Source: Lactifluus volemus (taxonomy: Eukaryota; Basidiomycota; Agaricomycetes; Russulales; Russulaceae). From it: DNA of 64,000 bases. The stretch lies in contig WTXI01000050.1 in the NCBI GenBank assembly GCA_022376515.1, forward strand, positions 174,497 to 238,496, given 5' to 3'. A program made the translations under genes and the position numbers. The notes beneath the pieces were generated by a model. The model searched no databases, had not been told where the DNA came from, and saw nothing but the letters and a program-made list of their open reading frames with translations. Within the stretch, counting starts at the first letter, position 1, and each line of letters begins with the position of its first letter. Of this stretch, positions 10,920 through 23,263 are shown one piece after another.

Positions 10920-13110
10920 TTACTCATGCTCTCCTATAGCCACTGTTCGAGCAAAGCAAGGGGAGGGTCGCGGTGAACTCTTGGAGGACCTAAAATTGAT
11001 GCATCGTATCACCTTAATGCCAACGGCACCCATGAGTAATACATGATAGGTCCTGGCTGGCACTGTATCAAAGGATCCGTTCCATAAGTGACATAGTTGC
11101 GAATATGAAAGATAAGAAATGAGAGAATTCGGTCGGATGGTGCCATCTGGCGCCCAGGAGATGCAGATCCGTTATTGAGGGATGACGGCCATGAGGATTT
11201 TTGACATTGTAACATAGATATGGACGTTTTGAGCAAGCGAAGACCTATCGGCAGTGCCAGGTGGTCAACGCCACCGGTGCCAGCGCTCGTGTAACTGAGC
11301 CCCACAGGAAAGTCACGCGATGCCCGTCAGCAAGCAGCACAAGATAATCAGGCACGAGTCTCGAATAACATCACAGTCAAAGGTCTCGTGTCTGCAAATA
11401 ACACCCCATGAGAAAGAACATACATATTGGGAATCTCCTCCGGCTGGCACCGTCGTGACTGGATGCAACTCGCCGGACTATAACACTGTTGAGGCCTAGA
11501 TCAATGCTTGCGACAGTTCAGCTGTGAGCGCATGAACGTGCGCGCACGTTCGATGGCTGTTCGAGAAGCGCACCGTTTCGGTTTTTTAAAACGTGCGGTG
11601 CATTGCCAAAGCGTTGTATTATTTATCATTGCTAGTGCCGTGGTCAGTGTGTATCACTGGATGCTGGATGCCAAATCCCAAAGAGATGTGCCGAGTGCCA
11701 GCACAGCACCAGGTGCCGGTGGCGTTGTCGCAGAAGACGGCAATCTTACCGTACTTCTGTGACTTGAAGCCTTGGGTATTGGGTAGGACATGTTGATTGG
11801 TCAGATTCAAATTGTCACGTGAGAAAATCCGACCAAGAAGGCTCGTCTGATGTCCATTCTTATAGAACATAGCCAATGGTTGTTTTTGCCTTATTATCAC
11901 CTCCTGTAGGAGTAGAGACAAGGTTAGATGTGTACTAAGCAAGACTGAGAGTGAGAGCGACTTGTAACTAACCTTAAATTTTGACAATGATTTTTGAGGA
12001 AACTATGAGACCGAAGTGTGATATGGAGAGGCTATCGGGTGTCCGTGCCAGAGCTAGGAGTATATGAGAGGCAAAAGTGGTCATTTATTTATATAAGTTA
12101 GCGTGTGTGTTCAGGAGAGGCGAAGGGCGGGGCACTCCAGGTGTCCGTGCCCGTGCCAGTGGGAACCAGAAACCAGATGGTCATTGGTACTGCCAATGTG
12201 TTATTGGCTGCCTACCTCCAGTAGCTCCGAGTACATACTGTTCTGCCATACATCCTGTCAAATATCATACCCAGGACCTAGTTGGCCATTGGACGAGCTC
12301 GAGACGGTATGCTCTAATACGAACGCTAATGATACTAAGTTGGACAGAGCACGGAGTCTTCATTAAAGCTAGGGCTGACCATCCCCTGCTGAGGAAAAGA
12401 AGCCAGTCCAGGCGGGAACGGTGCCGGAATCGTGCCCGGCTCGGTGGAGCCGAACTCCATGTATCAAATGAATCATGATGTGGGTGGCTTCCAGCGACTG
12501 TGAAAACATTTTTCCTTACAGACGCTCACACTAGACCAGGATGGAAGGCAATGGCGAGTCAGAGATATCACTGGTCACTGTCAAGACCACACGTTCCCCA
12601 CCGCATTATATAGGGATAACTGGTCCGTACAACCTGCGCTGCTCGCTCTCCGCCGGCCGTCGTCATGTACATGAGATCTGCGTAAAGACACGCCCAGAGT
12701 CAATGTGGTGGCGTGCGTGTGTACGTGCATGTGTGGCCCCAGTAAGCTAGTAAGTTAGACATTGTTAGCTGCCGGCATTCAGTTGATGGTTAGCTATTCT
12801 GTAAGTTGCGAGATAGCCAGGTGGCATCTCGTATATGACGCACTTGGTAGACCAAAAAGATGTGGATCAGAGAAACAGTAGTGTGGCGAACTCGAAGGGA
12901 AGGGAGAGTAGGATCTACATTCCACGGGTGACTTTTGCATTGACAGAAAGGGCGAGTGACAGATGATACGCGGTTTGTCCGCCTATCGCATCCGCGAGTT
13001 GCCGAAGCTCGAGAACCAAGGAAACTTGGGTCCGTGGAAGGGACATCCTAGGTTAACATAGACCAATCAACATCAGGAAAACCTCCAGGAAGAGCGTTGA
13101 ATGATCCAAG
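10920..13110. repeat. Duplicated upstream segment, copy 3 of 3
   Basis: This is the third copy of the upstream region of the zinc-finger units, closest to 5,420–8,050. It carries the same landmarks (CACCCATGAGTAATACA near 11,030, GCGACAGTTCAGCTGTGAGC near 11,508, CCGCATTATATAGGGA near 12,600 and CCTCCAGGAAGAG near 13,085). No gene is supported within it. Confidence 0.6.
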
Positions 13111-13817
13111 GCTTAATTAATTAATCCCCTTCGCTGATAGTGCCCACATGGCGTTGCTCATTATCCGCTGATTAGCGTGGGAAGTTTTCCCGACGTGACG
13201 GAAGCGCGACGCTTGGTCGACCTTACGCGTTATGGTAAGATAACAACTTAGCAGCAGAGGTTCCGGGTAATTGAGGCACGGTGTGTCCTCCTGGTGTATT
13301 GGTGGAACAGATAGTATGAGAGAGGGAGAAAACGGCATAGGAGAAGCACCCGGCAGAAGTTATATCATTGATAACTCGGGCCCGGGCGTCCTTTTGCCAA
13401 CGGGCGCAACCATACTGCAGAAGTATAGTACCAGTACTTGAACTCGGAGCTCGGCAGTGACATAATCCTGTGACGCACTGCGGGGAGCCCCAGGCAAGAC
13501 CATGTGGGTGAAGGTGGAGATTCGAACCTCGAAAGGAACTCCACCAAGCGGTTTCACACAGAAAATTTTTTGGTCAGAAATGAAGTGGCGCGCGAGTATA
13601 CAGGTGAAAGATCACCAATAGAGTGGTTTGTGTTTTGAACTTGAAGGACATGAGGACAAGGGACAATTCGGAAGAACGGACCCCAGATCGGAAATGGTAG
13701 AGTCGATTACCAAAATGAGATATCAACGCGCGAGTTAGCTCCACTTCAACCGTTGCCGATGGACCGGCGAAGCATGGTGTTCTGCTGTAAACGCTTTGGC
13801 TAGTCATAACCAAAACG
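13111..13817. other. Promoter-side intergenic stretch of the MFS gene
   Basis: There is no supportable gene. At 13,511–13,545 there is an inverted repeat with arms GGTGGAG and CTCCACC and a nested TTCGA…TCGAA. It has a T-arm look, but no tRNA body surrounds it. Confidence 0.35.
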
Positions 13818-13824
13818 TATAAAA
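13818..13824 (+). promoter_or_regulatory. TATA box of the MFS gene
   Basis: TATAAAA lies 83 nt upstream of the ATG at 13,907 and is followed by a pyrimidine tract (about 13,860–13,895), as is common at fungal start regions. Confidence 0.6.
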
Positions 13825-13906
13825 GGTATGCAGAAAGAAGCTCCACCTTCTTGGTGTTCGCCCTCTCTTTTTTTTTCTTCTCTCTCTTCTCCCAACACTG
13901 ACACTA

Positions 13907-16212
13907 ATGTCTGCCCGGGATTCTGACGAAAAGAAAAGTCCCGTGGGATCTCTCCACGACGAAAAACCTCTACCAACACCCCATGTTCACGTCGACAGCG
14001 CTATCGAAGGCATCAATGCGAAGCTTTCTAACCCCCTCGCAGGCTTGTCTCACGAGCAACTCATGGACAATGGTGCAGAGTTTGCCAGGACACATGGCCT
14101 CGGAGACGTGGAAGATCTCTTCAGACAAGGAGCGCTTGCCGCACAAGATCCTCTCGCTTTCGAGGGTATCTCCCATTTTACCGAAGAAGAAAAGGGTATC
14201 TTCAGAAGGGAGCTCACCCATCGTTGGGACCAACCCGCTACGTTGTATTATCTTGTAATTCTGTGCTCCGTTGCAGCCGCGGTCCAAGGAGTGAGTTTTG
14301 GGCGGCCTCATGCAACCGTGGGAACTCTTGGCTAACCTTATCCAATCATGACCAGATGGACGAAGCCGTCATCAATGGCGCCAATCTGTTCTTTGCCCCA
14401 CAATTTCACATTGATCCAAACCAGGGCAACACGGGAAAAAACCAGTGGCTTCTCGGCCTTGTCAATTCGGCACCATATGTAGGCGGAACAACCGACTCAT
14501 TTTGCGTCTTTTCTGATCTCCCTTGCAGCTCTGCTGTGCTATACTTAGTTGCTGGCTCACTGAACCTCTCAATCGTTGGTTTGGTCGTCGTGGCACTATC
14601 TTCATATGCGCTGTCATTTCTTTCCTCACTTGCATTTGGCAGGGCGTCACCAACTCGTGGCCCCATCTCTTCGTTGCTCGCTTCTTTCTTGGGCTGGGTA
14701 TTGGACCCAAGTCTTCCACTGTTCCCGTTTACGCTGCCGAATGCAGCCCTCCCGCCATTCGCGGTGGTCTCGTCATGATGTGGCAGATGTGGACTGCCTT
14801 TGGTATCATGTTGGGTTATGTCTCAGACCTTGCCTTTTACAAGGTTCCTAATAAGCCTCATATCACTGGGCTTAACTGGCGCCTGATGCTTGCATCGGTA
14901 CTACTCGGCATCGTTACCCTCTCTTTCTCATATACTGACTGCGTTTCTTAATAAGGCTGGTATACCCGCACTCTTCCTCATGTTTCAAGTTTTTTTATGC
15001 CCCGAATCTCCGCGTTGGCTCATATCAAAGGGTCGGTACGTAGATGCGTACAAGTCGCTAGTGCGACTTCGCCGTCATCCTGTCCAAGCTGCCCGAGATC
15101 TCTACTGTTAGTTCTCTCCCTCCTCATCGCACAACATTCTATACGTTTTCAGACATTCACGTCCTTCTTGAGGCGGAGAAAGAGCTTACCCGTGGGCGTA
15201 ACCGCTATGTTGAACTCTTCACGGTCCCACGCAACCGCCGCGCGACTCAAGCTTCCTTCGTTGTCATGTTTATGTGAGTTCGGGAGCTGAGGTTCGGCCG
15301 TTCCACTTTTGACAACCACCTCAGGCAGCAATTCTGTGGAGTTAACGTCATTGCATACTACTCGTCAACAATATTTACCCAGGCCAGCTTCACCCAGATA
15401 CAGGCTCTCCTCGCGTCTTGGGGCTTTGGTGCTCTAAATTTCGTCATGGCACTACCTGCCGTATATACCATCGATACGTTCGGTCGTCGAAATCTTCTGC
15501 TCGTCACTTTTCCTCTCATGTCCATGTTCTTACTCATGACGGGATTCGCATTGTACGTGCCCAAGCATATATCGCCCTGTGTTAGCCGATGACGGGTTCA
15601 ACAGCTGGATCCCAGAAGGATCAGGCCGACTTGCAGTTGTAGCCCTTGGCGTATACCTGTTTGATTGTGTGTATTCACCCGGGGAGGGCCCCGTGCCGTT
15701 CACGTATTCCGCTGAGGCATTCCCACTGTACATTCGTGACGTTGGCATGTCCTTTGCGACAGCCGTCACGTGGTTCTTGTAAGCACATGCCGCTGTTGAG
15801 ACAAGTTTACAAGCTAACTGGTCAATGCAGCAATTTCGTGGTGGCGATCACATTCCCTCGTCTATTAGGGGCATTCAAGCCACAAGGTGCATTTGGATGG
15901 TATGCGGCTTGGAACATTGTTGGATTTTTTGCAATCTTGCTCTTTGTCCCCGAGACGAAAGCGCTGACGCTCGAAGAGCTGGACCAAGGTACGCATCCCT
16001 TTCTCCCGTTGTTCTACAAGCATCGTATTCATCTGCTCCCAGTCTTCTCGGTTCCGACGCACACCCATGCTGCCTACCAGATCAAAGCACTACCACACAA
16101 CATCAAGAAATATATTTTCCGCATGAAGGTCGATCCCTTACCGCCACTGTACGAACACGAGGGCGCCCTCAGGGAGAAGCACTATGCCCCTGGCGGTGCT
16201 GGCCACGTATGA
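13907..16212 (+). CDS. MFS sugar/polyol transporter (Sugar_tr family), 9 exons
   Basis: Nine exons join without a break: 13907–14290, 14356–14478, 14529–14897, 14956–15106, 15153–15273, 15325–15552, 15605–15778, 15831–15988 and 16043–16212. The product is 625 residues. All eight introns are GT–AG, 46–65 nt, and the phases agree. Family marks are WFGRRGTIF after TM2–3, [12 protein letters not shown] in the central loop, [12 protein letters not shown] at TM7, [26 protein letters not shown] and the C-terminal [18 protein letters not shown]. It should sit in the plasma membrane with 12 helices and a cytosolic N-terminus of about 110 residues. The [16 protein letters not shown] motif suggests the polyol/myo-inositol-like branch of fungal carriers; the substrate is not determined. 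It is convergent with the kinase gene downstream. Confidence 0.93.
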
Positions 16213-17382
16213 CGGTCGTAGTACACTCTGAGATTTTTGATAAAATATTTATACCATTCCTAGCACTAGGAGTCTGTTGGTCGATCACACTCCCAACGAC
16301 GTTTTACGGTGATTCTTGTTAGCCTAGTATCTGTTGATGTCATCATGTCATAACCAAAAATTCATAGCTGAGATGCAAGCAAACACATGGTTTCTATGCG
16401 AGCGCCACCTGGAACATATAGATATATCAGTAATGGAAGCCATCTCTCGAAGGTGGTGTGATGTAACGTTTCGCCAGCCACGTTGGAAGCAAAAATAAAA
16501 TAAATTGAAACTTATTCACATGTTCGTGACCTTTGCCACTTCAAATGGGTAAATGTCTCGGCTTTCTCCGGCTTGAACGGCGACCGGGCCTTTGAATGTG
16601 AAGGATAGCAACCCTCGAGTTCACCTCGAACGAAAAAAAAAGGCCCTGAAACCGTTATTACAAGCCCCGCGGGGAGGGAGGGGGGAAAGCCCCGCTTTTC
16701 GTCCAAAAAGGCATTTTTGCACATTCCGTTCAAACATACTTTCGCACGGACAACTGGACATGTTTCTGAAAATTCATTTCGAGAGTTCGGCTTTTTTTTT
16801 TTGCTCTGGAAATTGAAATCAGATGATTCGTTTTACATGGGATAATAGTATGTGTAGAAATATCGTCGGCAGGGACCAACAACAAGAAAAAAGTGGTTTT
16901 TTTTTATGGATTGTCAAAGCACAACAAGGCTTTTTGTTCCTCGCTGCTTTATCAGCGACTCCGAGTCGGAGCGCGCCACTTTGCCATTTTTTTTTGCAGT
17001 TGCACCAGATCCGACAACTTTATGAGGATAATACCACCGCCATACGATCACCCCTCGTTCCAATAACGTACTACTACTAGTACTAAGCGTGGGTAAATTA
17101 GATGAATTTGCATAGTCAAAAACGGGAAATCGGAGGGAGGGGGGAAAGAAAGAAAGAAAACAAAAGTTGAGTACAAAAGGGTTAAAGTAAGAAATACATT
17201 TCTTTTTGTTCAAAAAGGTTGATGGGGAAACAAAAACACATAGCAGGACGACGTTTGATGCCTGTGCAGGTAAACAAGTGCATGGAGTGTGTGTTGTGGC
17301 GCCATCTAACAAATATTTGTTTCTTACCACTCTAGGCAGTGAGCCGAATATGACGGGACGGGGGGAGGAGGGCCGGGGGTCA
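16213..17382. other. Convergent intergenic region between transporter and MAPKK
   Basis: This is 3' flank of both neighbours. It has several A/T homopolymers and a G-rich patch near 16,665–16,690. No gene or RNA is supported. Confidence 0.5.
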
Positions 17383-19274
17383 TCATGAATTACGCGCAGG
17401 GACGTCCCAATTCCATACTTCACTGATCCACTGCGCCATGTCGACCTTTCTCTTGCTGGCTTTTGAGAACCAAGGATGAAGAAGCATGTCGCGCGGTATG
17501 GGACGTGCGGCGTGATCCTTCATTAGCCTATTATTGAAAGAAGAAGAAAACCGTCAGCTAAACCTGAGAACGGATGGGAGAGGGCCCGGAGGGGAAAAGA
17601 ACTTACGACAGGGTAATAAACTCTTTCATAGCGTCACTCCAAGGGACGTCGAGATCGGGTTCATCTTCTAGCCGTGGCGGCTACAACGGTTGATATTAGG
17701 ATTTTCCGACGAGCGCGAAATTTTTTTTGAACCCCCACTTACCTCGCTAGTCGTTATATGCATGATGAGATCCACCGGGGCGAGATCGCCCGGGAATGGG
17801 AACCGATTTTGGACGAGTTCGAGTATGGAGAGGCCGGTCGACCATACGTCTGCGCTGATAGTATATTCCGTTCCTGTGATGCGTTCGGGCTGAGGGTAGT
17901 AGCCAGGCGTGAGCATGCGCACCGCGCGGAAAAACTTACGGCACCCGTGCGCACCGCCATGTACTTGGTCGTCCCTGTAAAGGTACCCGCACGAGAACCG
18001 ATGAGCTCGCCGGACACACCAAAGTCGCAAAGTTTGACGACGCCTTGTCGCGAGAGGAGAATATTCGAGGGCTTGATGTCTCGGTGAATGACCTTCTTGG
18101 TGTGCAAGTAGGCCAGACCTTCCAGAACCTGCCATAAGGAGATGGGGATCCCCGAAATCCACCGTCAGTCAGTTGTGAGAGGGGGGGGTAGGGAGAAGGC
18201 GAAGAAGATACGTACCCCCTCTGCCAAGACCCGGGCGACCTTCTCTCCTACGCGACCCCTCCGCCGCTGAATCTGCTCCCCGATGGCAGCCAGACTACGT
18301 CCCTCACAGAGTTCCATAACCAGCTTGACCTCACTATTCGAAGGGGACATATACGCGCCGTAGAACCGAACGATGTTCGTATGTCTGAGCCCAGAGAGGA
18401 ACGCAAGCTCCCGTACGAGCTGTTTCAGAGGGCCCTCATGCGTAATGATCGTCTTGCGGGCGAATCGACGACCTGTCCGCTTATCCTGCACCGCCTGCAC
18501 TGCACCACTGGCTCCTTCCCCAAGAACCGCAACGACGTCAAACGCGCCGTCTGACCAAGCGGGAGGGCTTCCCCCTCCTCCTCCTCCTCCTGCCTTCCCT
18601 CCTATTCCTCCTTCTCCAGCAGCAACAGAATCTCCATTCCCATTCGCGGGCACTTCATTGGTCCGCACAGAAGTCGTGCCGGCTGAACCGGGCGACGGCA
18701 GCGGGCGGGTCTCCATTCGGCGCATGAGCTGTCGCAGATCGCTCATGGACACGATCTTGGAGATCGAACGAGGCGTGATCGGCGTCGTGGTGCGCTGTTG
18801 CTGCTGGTCATCGTGTCCCATCATCATTGGGACCGGGATCCCGCCTCCGCCTCCGCCGCCTACGGGCGATATTACCATGGGAGAACCTGACAGTGTGACA
18901 TCCATCGATACAGGGGACGGGGCGGAGGCGGCAGCAGAAGCAGCAGGAACGGTTGTTCCTGCTGCACCAGCTGCTGCGCCGGTGGTATCCATCATCCGAT
19001 CCGTCGGTATCGCACGTAAGGTCGTCGCATCGTTCGAAGCGTTGGAGGAAGGATATTGTGAGCTACCCGCGCTGACGTTCAATGTCAACGATGGACGACT
19101 GCCGGCCACTGCAGATTTGGCACGCGTCAGCACCGGCGCTGGACGTGACGAATAAAGGGAGGTCGCGAGATCCGGCAGGATCTCATCATGAGACGCAATC
19201 ATCGGGGACATCCCGCTTTGGGATCGCTGCAACGTACGAGGACCTACGGGCTTCGGGGGAGTAGCGGATTGCAT
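17383..19274 (-). CDS. MKK1: Mkk1/2-type MAP kinase kinase (cell-wall integrity branch)
   Basis: Five exons join in frame: 19274–18216, 18128–17955, 17889–17743, 17680–17607 and 17527–17383, giving 532 residues. The first 240 or so residues are low-complexity (Ala, Gly and Gln runs). The kinase domain has the glycine loop GEGASGAV, catalytic Lys in ARKTI (about 274), HRDIKPSN (Asp about 370), DFG (about 388) and a MAPKK activation segment S-x3-T (about 398–402) followed by [13 protein letters not shown]. The stretch [24 protein letters not shown] and C-terminal HPWF…KRKVDM follow the yeast Mkk1/2 pattern rather than Ste7 or Pbs2. Known role: phosphorylates the Slt2/Mpk1 MAPK below Bck1 and Pkc1. 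A run of 13 C (sense strand) sits just upstream of the ATG. Confidence 0.9.
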
Positions 19275-20393
19275 TTATGGAAGGGGGGGGGGGGGTAGTG
19301 GAAAAGAAGGTAAACAAAAAGAAAAAGCTATTAAAAAGCAGTACACCCTAACGCTGACTAATGGGGAGTGGAAACGTGTATGAGGTGCGTGCGTGGACAA
19401 GGTGGCCATGGTCAGTAATGGCCTGCCGAATGGCTAAAAGAGAAGTGGAACATCACATACCAGCGCGCCACGGTGGGTGTGCAAGAAGGGCGCATGCCGA
19501 TCTAGGCATACAAGGCTTATATACCATCGCGGGTGGGCGGCGCACACGGTTGCCATAAGGCCGATGTGCCTGAATTGTGCGGGTCGAGAACGTTTTTTTC
19601 ACGCGGTACTAACCTTGAAGAAGGAACCACACGGAAAGTCGCGGGGTCACGGTAAACTTTCGCTTGACAGGGGGGAGAGGGGAAGGGAAACATGTGTATT
19701 TTTTTTTTAAATTTTTTATTATCCGTGAAAGAGCGTGTTCAAGGTGTGCACAAAAACTCGAGTTTTATGCATCAAGCTTGCATCACCCAAAAACGTTGTT
19801 GGATCGAGCAAACCGCTTAAAGCTGCAAAGCCGGCTCCGAGGAAAAGTCATCATTCCAAGATTGGAGAGACCGTACCGCACACTACCGGCCCGAGTGGCG
19901 TGGGTTCCCAACAAAGAGAGGAACCCTCACTTGTAAGTTACAGAGCTCGGTGATTCAGAAAAAAAAAAACACTACGCGAAGATAAGAGGGACTGCGGTTT
20001 GCTGTTTTACACATCAGGCACATCCAGAAGGCCCCTCTAATCCCCACTGTCTCTTCGAGCCTCAGGGCAGAGAATGACGGCATCCTTAGAAGCCAACTGC
20101 GCACGCTCGCATCGGAGGAAAATGTGTCCATAGAAGGTGACTTCCCAAAACAAGGTTGCATTTTTTGCGATACTCGTTTACAATTTACAATAAAATAAAA
20201 TTCGGAAGCACGGGGAGACAGCCCGTGTTGTCGAAAAGATAATCGATCAACGGGCCTTCCAACACATTGCATGTACACGTGTGGGTTCTCCCCCCTCACA
20301 CAAGCTTTTGCAAAAGAAAAGGCGCACACCCTATCAGTCGCGGTAACTATCTTGGTCCCGGATTTTTTTTATCCAGGTGTTCCAGATGCCGAT
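19275..20393. other. MKK1 upstream region and Med1 3' flank
   Basis: It begins with a 13-base G-run (19283–19295, C on the MKK1 sense strand) in the MKK1 leader. The rest has no supportable gene; short frames are A/T-rich and patternless. Confidence 0.5.
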
Positions 20394-22555
20394 CTATGGC
20401 GCCGTTTGAGATGCCGCCCATACCCGCCCTGGAAGTCCAAGTGCGCCTCCTCGTCGAACCACTTCCTCAAGGACTGACTTTTGTACATCCGCGCCCATCG
20501 CGCCTGACACTTCGACCGCAGCGCCTGCCGCTCCATTAACGACTACGGAGATGTTGACCATACCTGGCATAGGTGGGCGCTCTGGGAAAGTGAGTACTAT
20601 CGCTGTAGGTACGACGACATAAACGTTGACCGGTATTGACTGAGGAGTGTATGTGCCTGGTGCTGCGTCAGGACATAACAGGCACATAAAAAAGGGGTTG
20701 GTGGCTGACCGGAGAGGAGCGCTCGTAGTTCCTCTTCAGTTGCCTCGGATTTGCATCCTCATTGATGGGGGGCCTGCAATGGCCTCTGGCATCCAAGCAA
20801 TTCCATTCAGAATTTCGTTGAGCCAGCATTGATCGCGCACGATCTCCAGGACGGCCCATACTTCATGCATATTGCACACATGAACACGTTCCAACAGGAA
20901 CCCGGGTTCTTCTGGGGCCGTGAGCGTTAAACGCAACGGAGGATGCAAATTCGTTGGGGAGACCTGTCCCAGGAAATCAATTCGGCGCTTTAGTCCCACG
21001 GAAGCGAGTTTATAATGAATGAATATGCACATATGTGGCCGTGTATCGATCCGACGATAAGGCGCCTCCGGGATTCAGCTACGTGACCATAAGCTAGGAA
21101 GCTGACAAGACGACAGAGAATCACCAGCATATCCACCCAGCCTCTAGTGACAAAGGAGAGGCTCGGTCCCGTGCTGTTATATGGCATTTGGTCTTGCGGC
21201 TCTACGATACGTGCGATTTCTAACATGCGGGACTGACTCATGACAACCCCTTGCCCGAAATTAAGCACCCAGCCATACTTCCCGGTGCTGCACCCGTGGG
21301 TAGTGGAAAGTTGTGCGTCAACCCGAGTGCGGTGGGAGCCAGTGGAAATGAAGGACGGTGGGATAACAGTGGGTCCGTGGGAGGTGGTGTCGGCTGCGAG
21401 AGCGGTACGAGATTCAACGATGCACGGGTGACACCGGTCGGTGGGGGGTCTGCACCAAGACAGCTATGAAGGTGAGCGGATGGAAGGTCGAACGATGCAC
21501 GCTGGTGCGGTGGAGCCATTGGAGCACTGCGTTGGAGGGATAGATAAGCGCGGGGGGAGAGATAGACAAGGAAGCAGAGTGTCGGAGAATGGAGGTATGG
21601 AAGTGCCAAGGCGTGTCCACGGAGCAAGAGAACGTCAAGAGGAACGGACGGCCGTCCCGTAAACCTGTCAATACTAGTCATGAGCAACTCGGGTAAACCG
21701 AAAGAAGAAAGAAGGGATGAACATGGGAAGCAAGAGAGAGGACGTACTGTGCAAGGAGAGCAGCCTCCTCCTGAGTGATTTTACCCAGTTCCTCAGCGAG
21801 AGTATCCACCTCGCTAAACCAGCGCGCACCCCCGTTTCCCTCACGCTCTGCGAGTTCGTCGAGCCGCATCAAATATTCCAGCGCGTCGCGTAATCTGCGA
21901 CCGTCCCCTCCTTTGAAACGGCGCTCACCAGCCGAGAGAAGAATGCGTCCATAGCGGGGGAATCACGACCCTCAGCCGAGGATACGTGCACCGTTGGCTC
22001 GGGCACGAACGTGACATCCAACACCAGCACTTTTCCTCCAAGCGTGAGCGTACCAGCAGTGGCGTCCGTACCACCGTGATAAGCCTGCATGCCAGCTGCA
22101 GAGCTACACGCGCTAACGCGTGCGAGCACGCTCGACGAGTCGTCGGTGGGATATCATACCCCATATCGGTACGCCTACGTTCTTGGGCCGCTCCTATAGT
22201 TTTCGTCACCTGTGTACGAGACTGATAAAAAATAAAAAAGGGGGGGGGGGGGGGGTCAGAAGAGGGTGAGAGCAACATCATATATATCAGCATTTACCAG
22301 GTGAAGCGCGTGCTGTCCGGCGGACTGTTGCCGGAGTAAGGAGACGGTCCTAGAGTCATTCACGGCTGACGCAGAGTGGAGCGAGACGGAATTCGCGACG
22401 CGCTCGGTGGTCTCGAGGAGGGTGTACAGAAAAGTGATCGTCTTCTCGCTCGAGGCGGAAAATGTATGGAGACCTGATGTGGTGATGTTGTCTGGAAAGG
22501 GTGTCGCTTGTAATGCAGACAGCACCGTCGGTGGGACATCTGAATGTTCTGTCAT
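20394..22555 (-). CDS. MED1: Mediator complex subunit Med1, frame broken at several points
   Basis: The start is taken as ATG at 22555 (MTEHSDVPPTVL). Exon 1 (22555–22298) joins through a 76-nt intron to SRTQVTKTIGAAQERRR and GYDIPPTTRRA. Further blocks read GTLTLGGKVLVLDVTF, SPAMDAFFSRL, LRDALEYLMRLDELAERE, VPLDVLLLRGHALALPYL, GWVLNFGQGVVMSQSRML, EVWAVLEIVRDQCWLNEI and TFPERPPMPGMVNI…NGAMGAD. They come in the order expected for fungal Med1, a nuclear Mediator middle-module subunit linking activators to RNA polymerase II. Between blocks the frame changes without convincing splice sites near 22,080–22,145, 21,905 (next to GGGG), 21,275 and 20,765 (next to CCCCCC). Either indels in the assembly or real decay is possible. 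The 3' end may include one more small exon. Confidence 0.75.
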
Positions 22556-22756
22556 GATCCAAGCGAGAGGATTGAGATTACACAAAAACGCGTCCAACTT
22601 TGAACAAGCCACGGCGGCGCTTCCTTTCCGCAGCGTACAACAACTGGCATCTAAATCTAATTTTACGTGTCTTCAACTTACTTATCTTTCTCCATCTGAT
22701 TCTGCCACTTTTGCAGCCGTGCTGATTACGTGCGCTCTTCACCCAGGTCTGGGGAT

Positions 22757-22838
22757 CGGACACTGTGAGATTTGAACTCACGACTTTAAACAAGTACTCG
22801 TTTTCAAAACGAGCGCCAGGACATCCGGAATGATCATG
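22757..22838 (-). tRNA. tRNA-Ser (anticodon UGA), 5' half degenerate
   Basis: On the minus strand there is a perfect anticodon arm CTCGT-TTTGAAA-ACGAG (UGA, serine), a variable arm ACTT…AAGT as in class II tRNAs, a perfect T-arm GTGAG-TTCAAAT-CTCAC, acceptor strand AGTGTCC and discriminator G, as expected for Ser. The 5' part (CCGGATGTCCTGGCG) does not pair well with the acceptor strand and lacks a clear D-arm. The locus may be a truncated copy or pseudo-tRNA. It lies between the divergent MED1 and ILV6 genes. Confidence 0.5.
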
Positions 22839-23263
22839 GACCTAAATTTCTCGCCCCACACTGGCACCTGCGGACAGTGGGTTGAATCATTTGAGTGCTC
22901 TATTGGCAATAGAGCCTATACAATCGATGCCTCCGTTTCTCGACATCATGAATCCCTAACAAAGCCGACCCCTTCATGTGATTGACTTGTTAGTTATCAG
23001 ACTCGTCGGCGTGCATTTTGCCTGATCGGCCTGCGGATATGACACGCCATGCCAGTGGATCCTACTATGATTCTCACCAATACGCCATAGAAGCACGTCA
23101 TAAACACGCGCTTCAGCCAGCACTGGACTGGTATCGTAGTCTTTCAGAAAAAAATATAAAATAATTTTTATATATTACGTGTTATTATACCGAGAGTTGG
23201 TCGAGTCAAATTCCGAGTCCGAGTTCCGAGTCTTGTCACCCGACGACAGATAGACTTGCCAAA
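22839..23263. other. ILV6 upstream region
   Basis: There is no gene. An A/T-rich patch lies at 23,149–23,185, about 80–110 nt upstream of the ILV6 ATG, followed by a direct repeat of TCCGAGT/TTCCGAGT (23,210–23,235). Confidence 0.4.

Noticed and set aside
13511..13545. Possible tRNA T-arm upstream of the transporter
   Set aside because: Only an inverted repeat with GGTGGAG arms; no anticodon arm or acceptor pairing surrounds it.
14406..14719. Minus-strand frames inside the MFS gene
   Set aside because: Shadows of the nine-exon transporter, whose splice phases all agree on the plus strand.
18373..19155. 260-codon plus-strand frame opposite MKK1 exon 1
   Set aside because: Antisense of the Gly/Ala/Gln-rich MKK1 leader; it has no protein pattern of its own.
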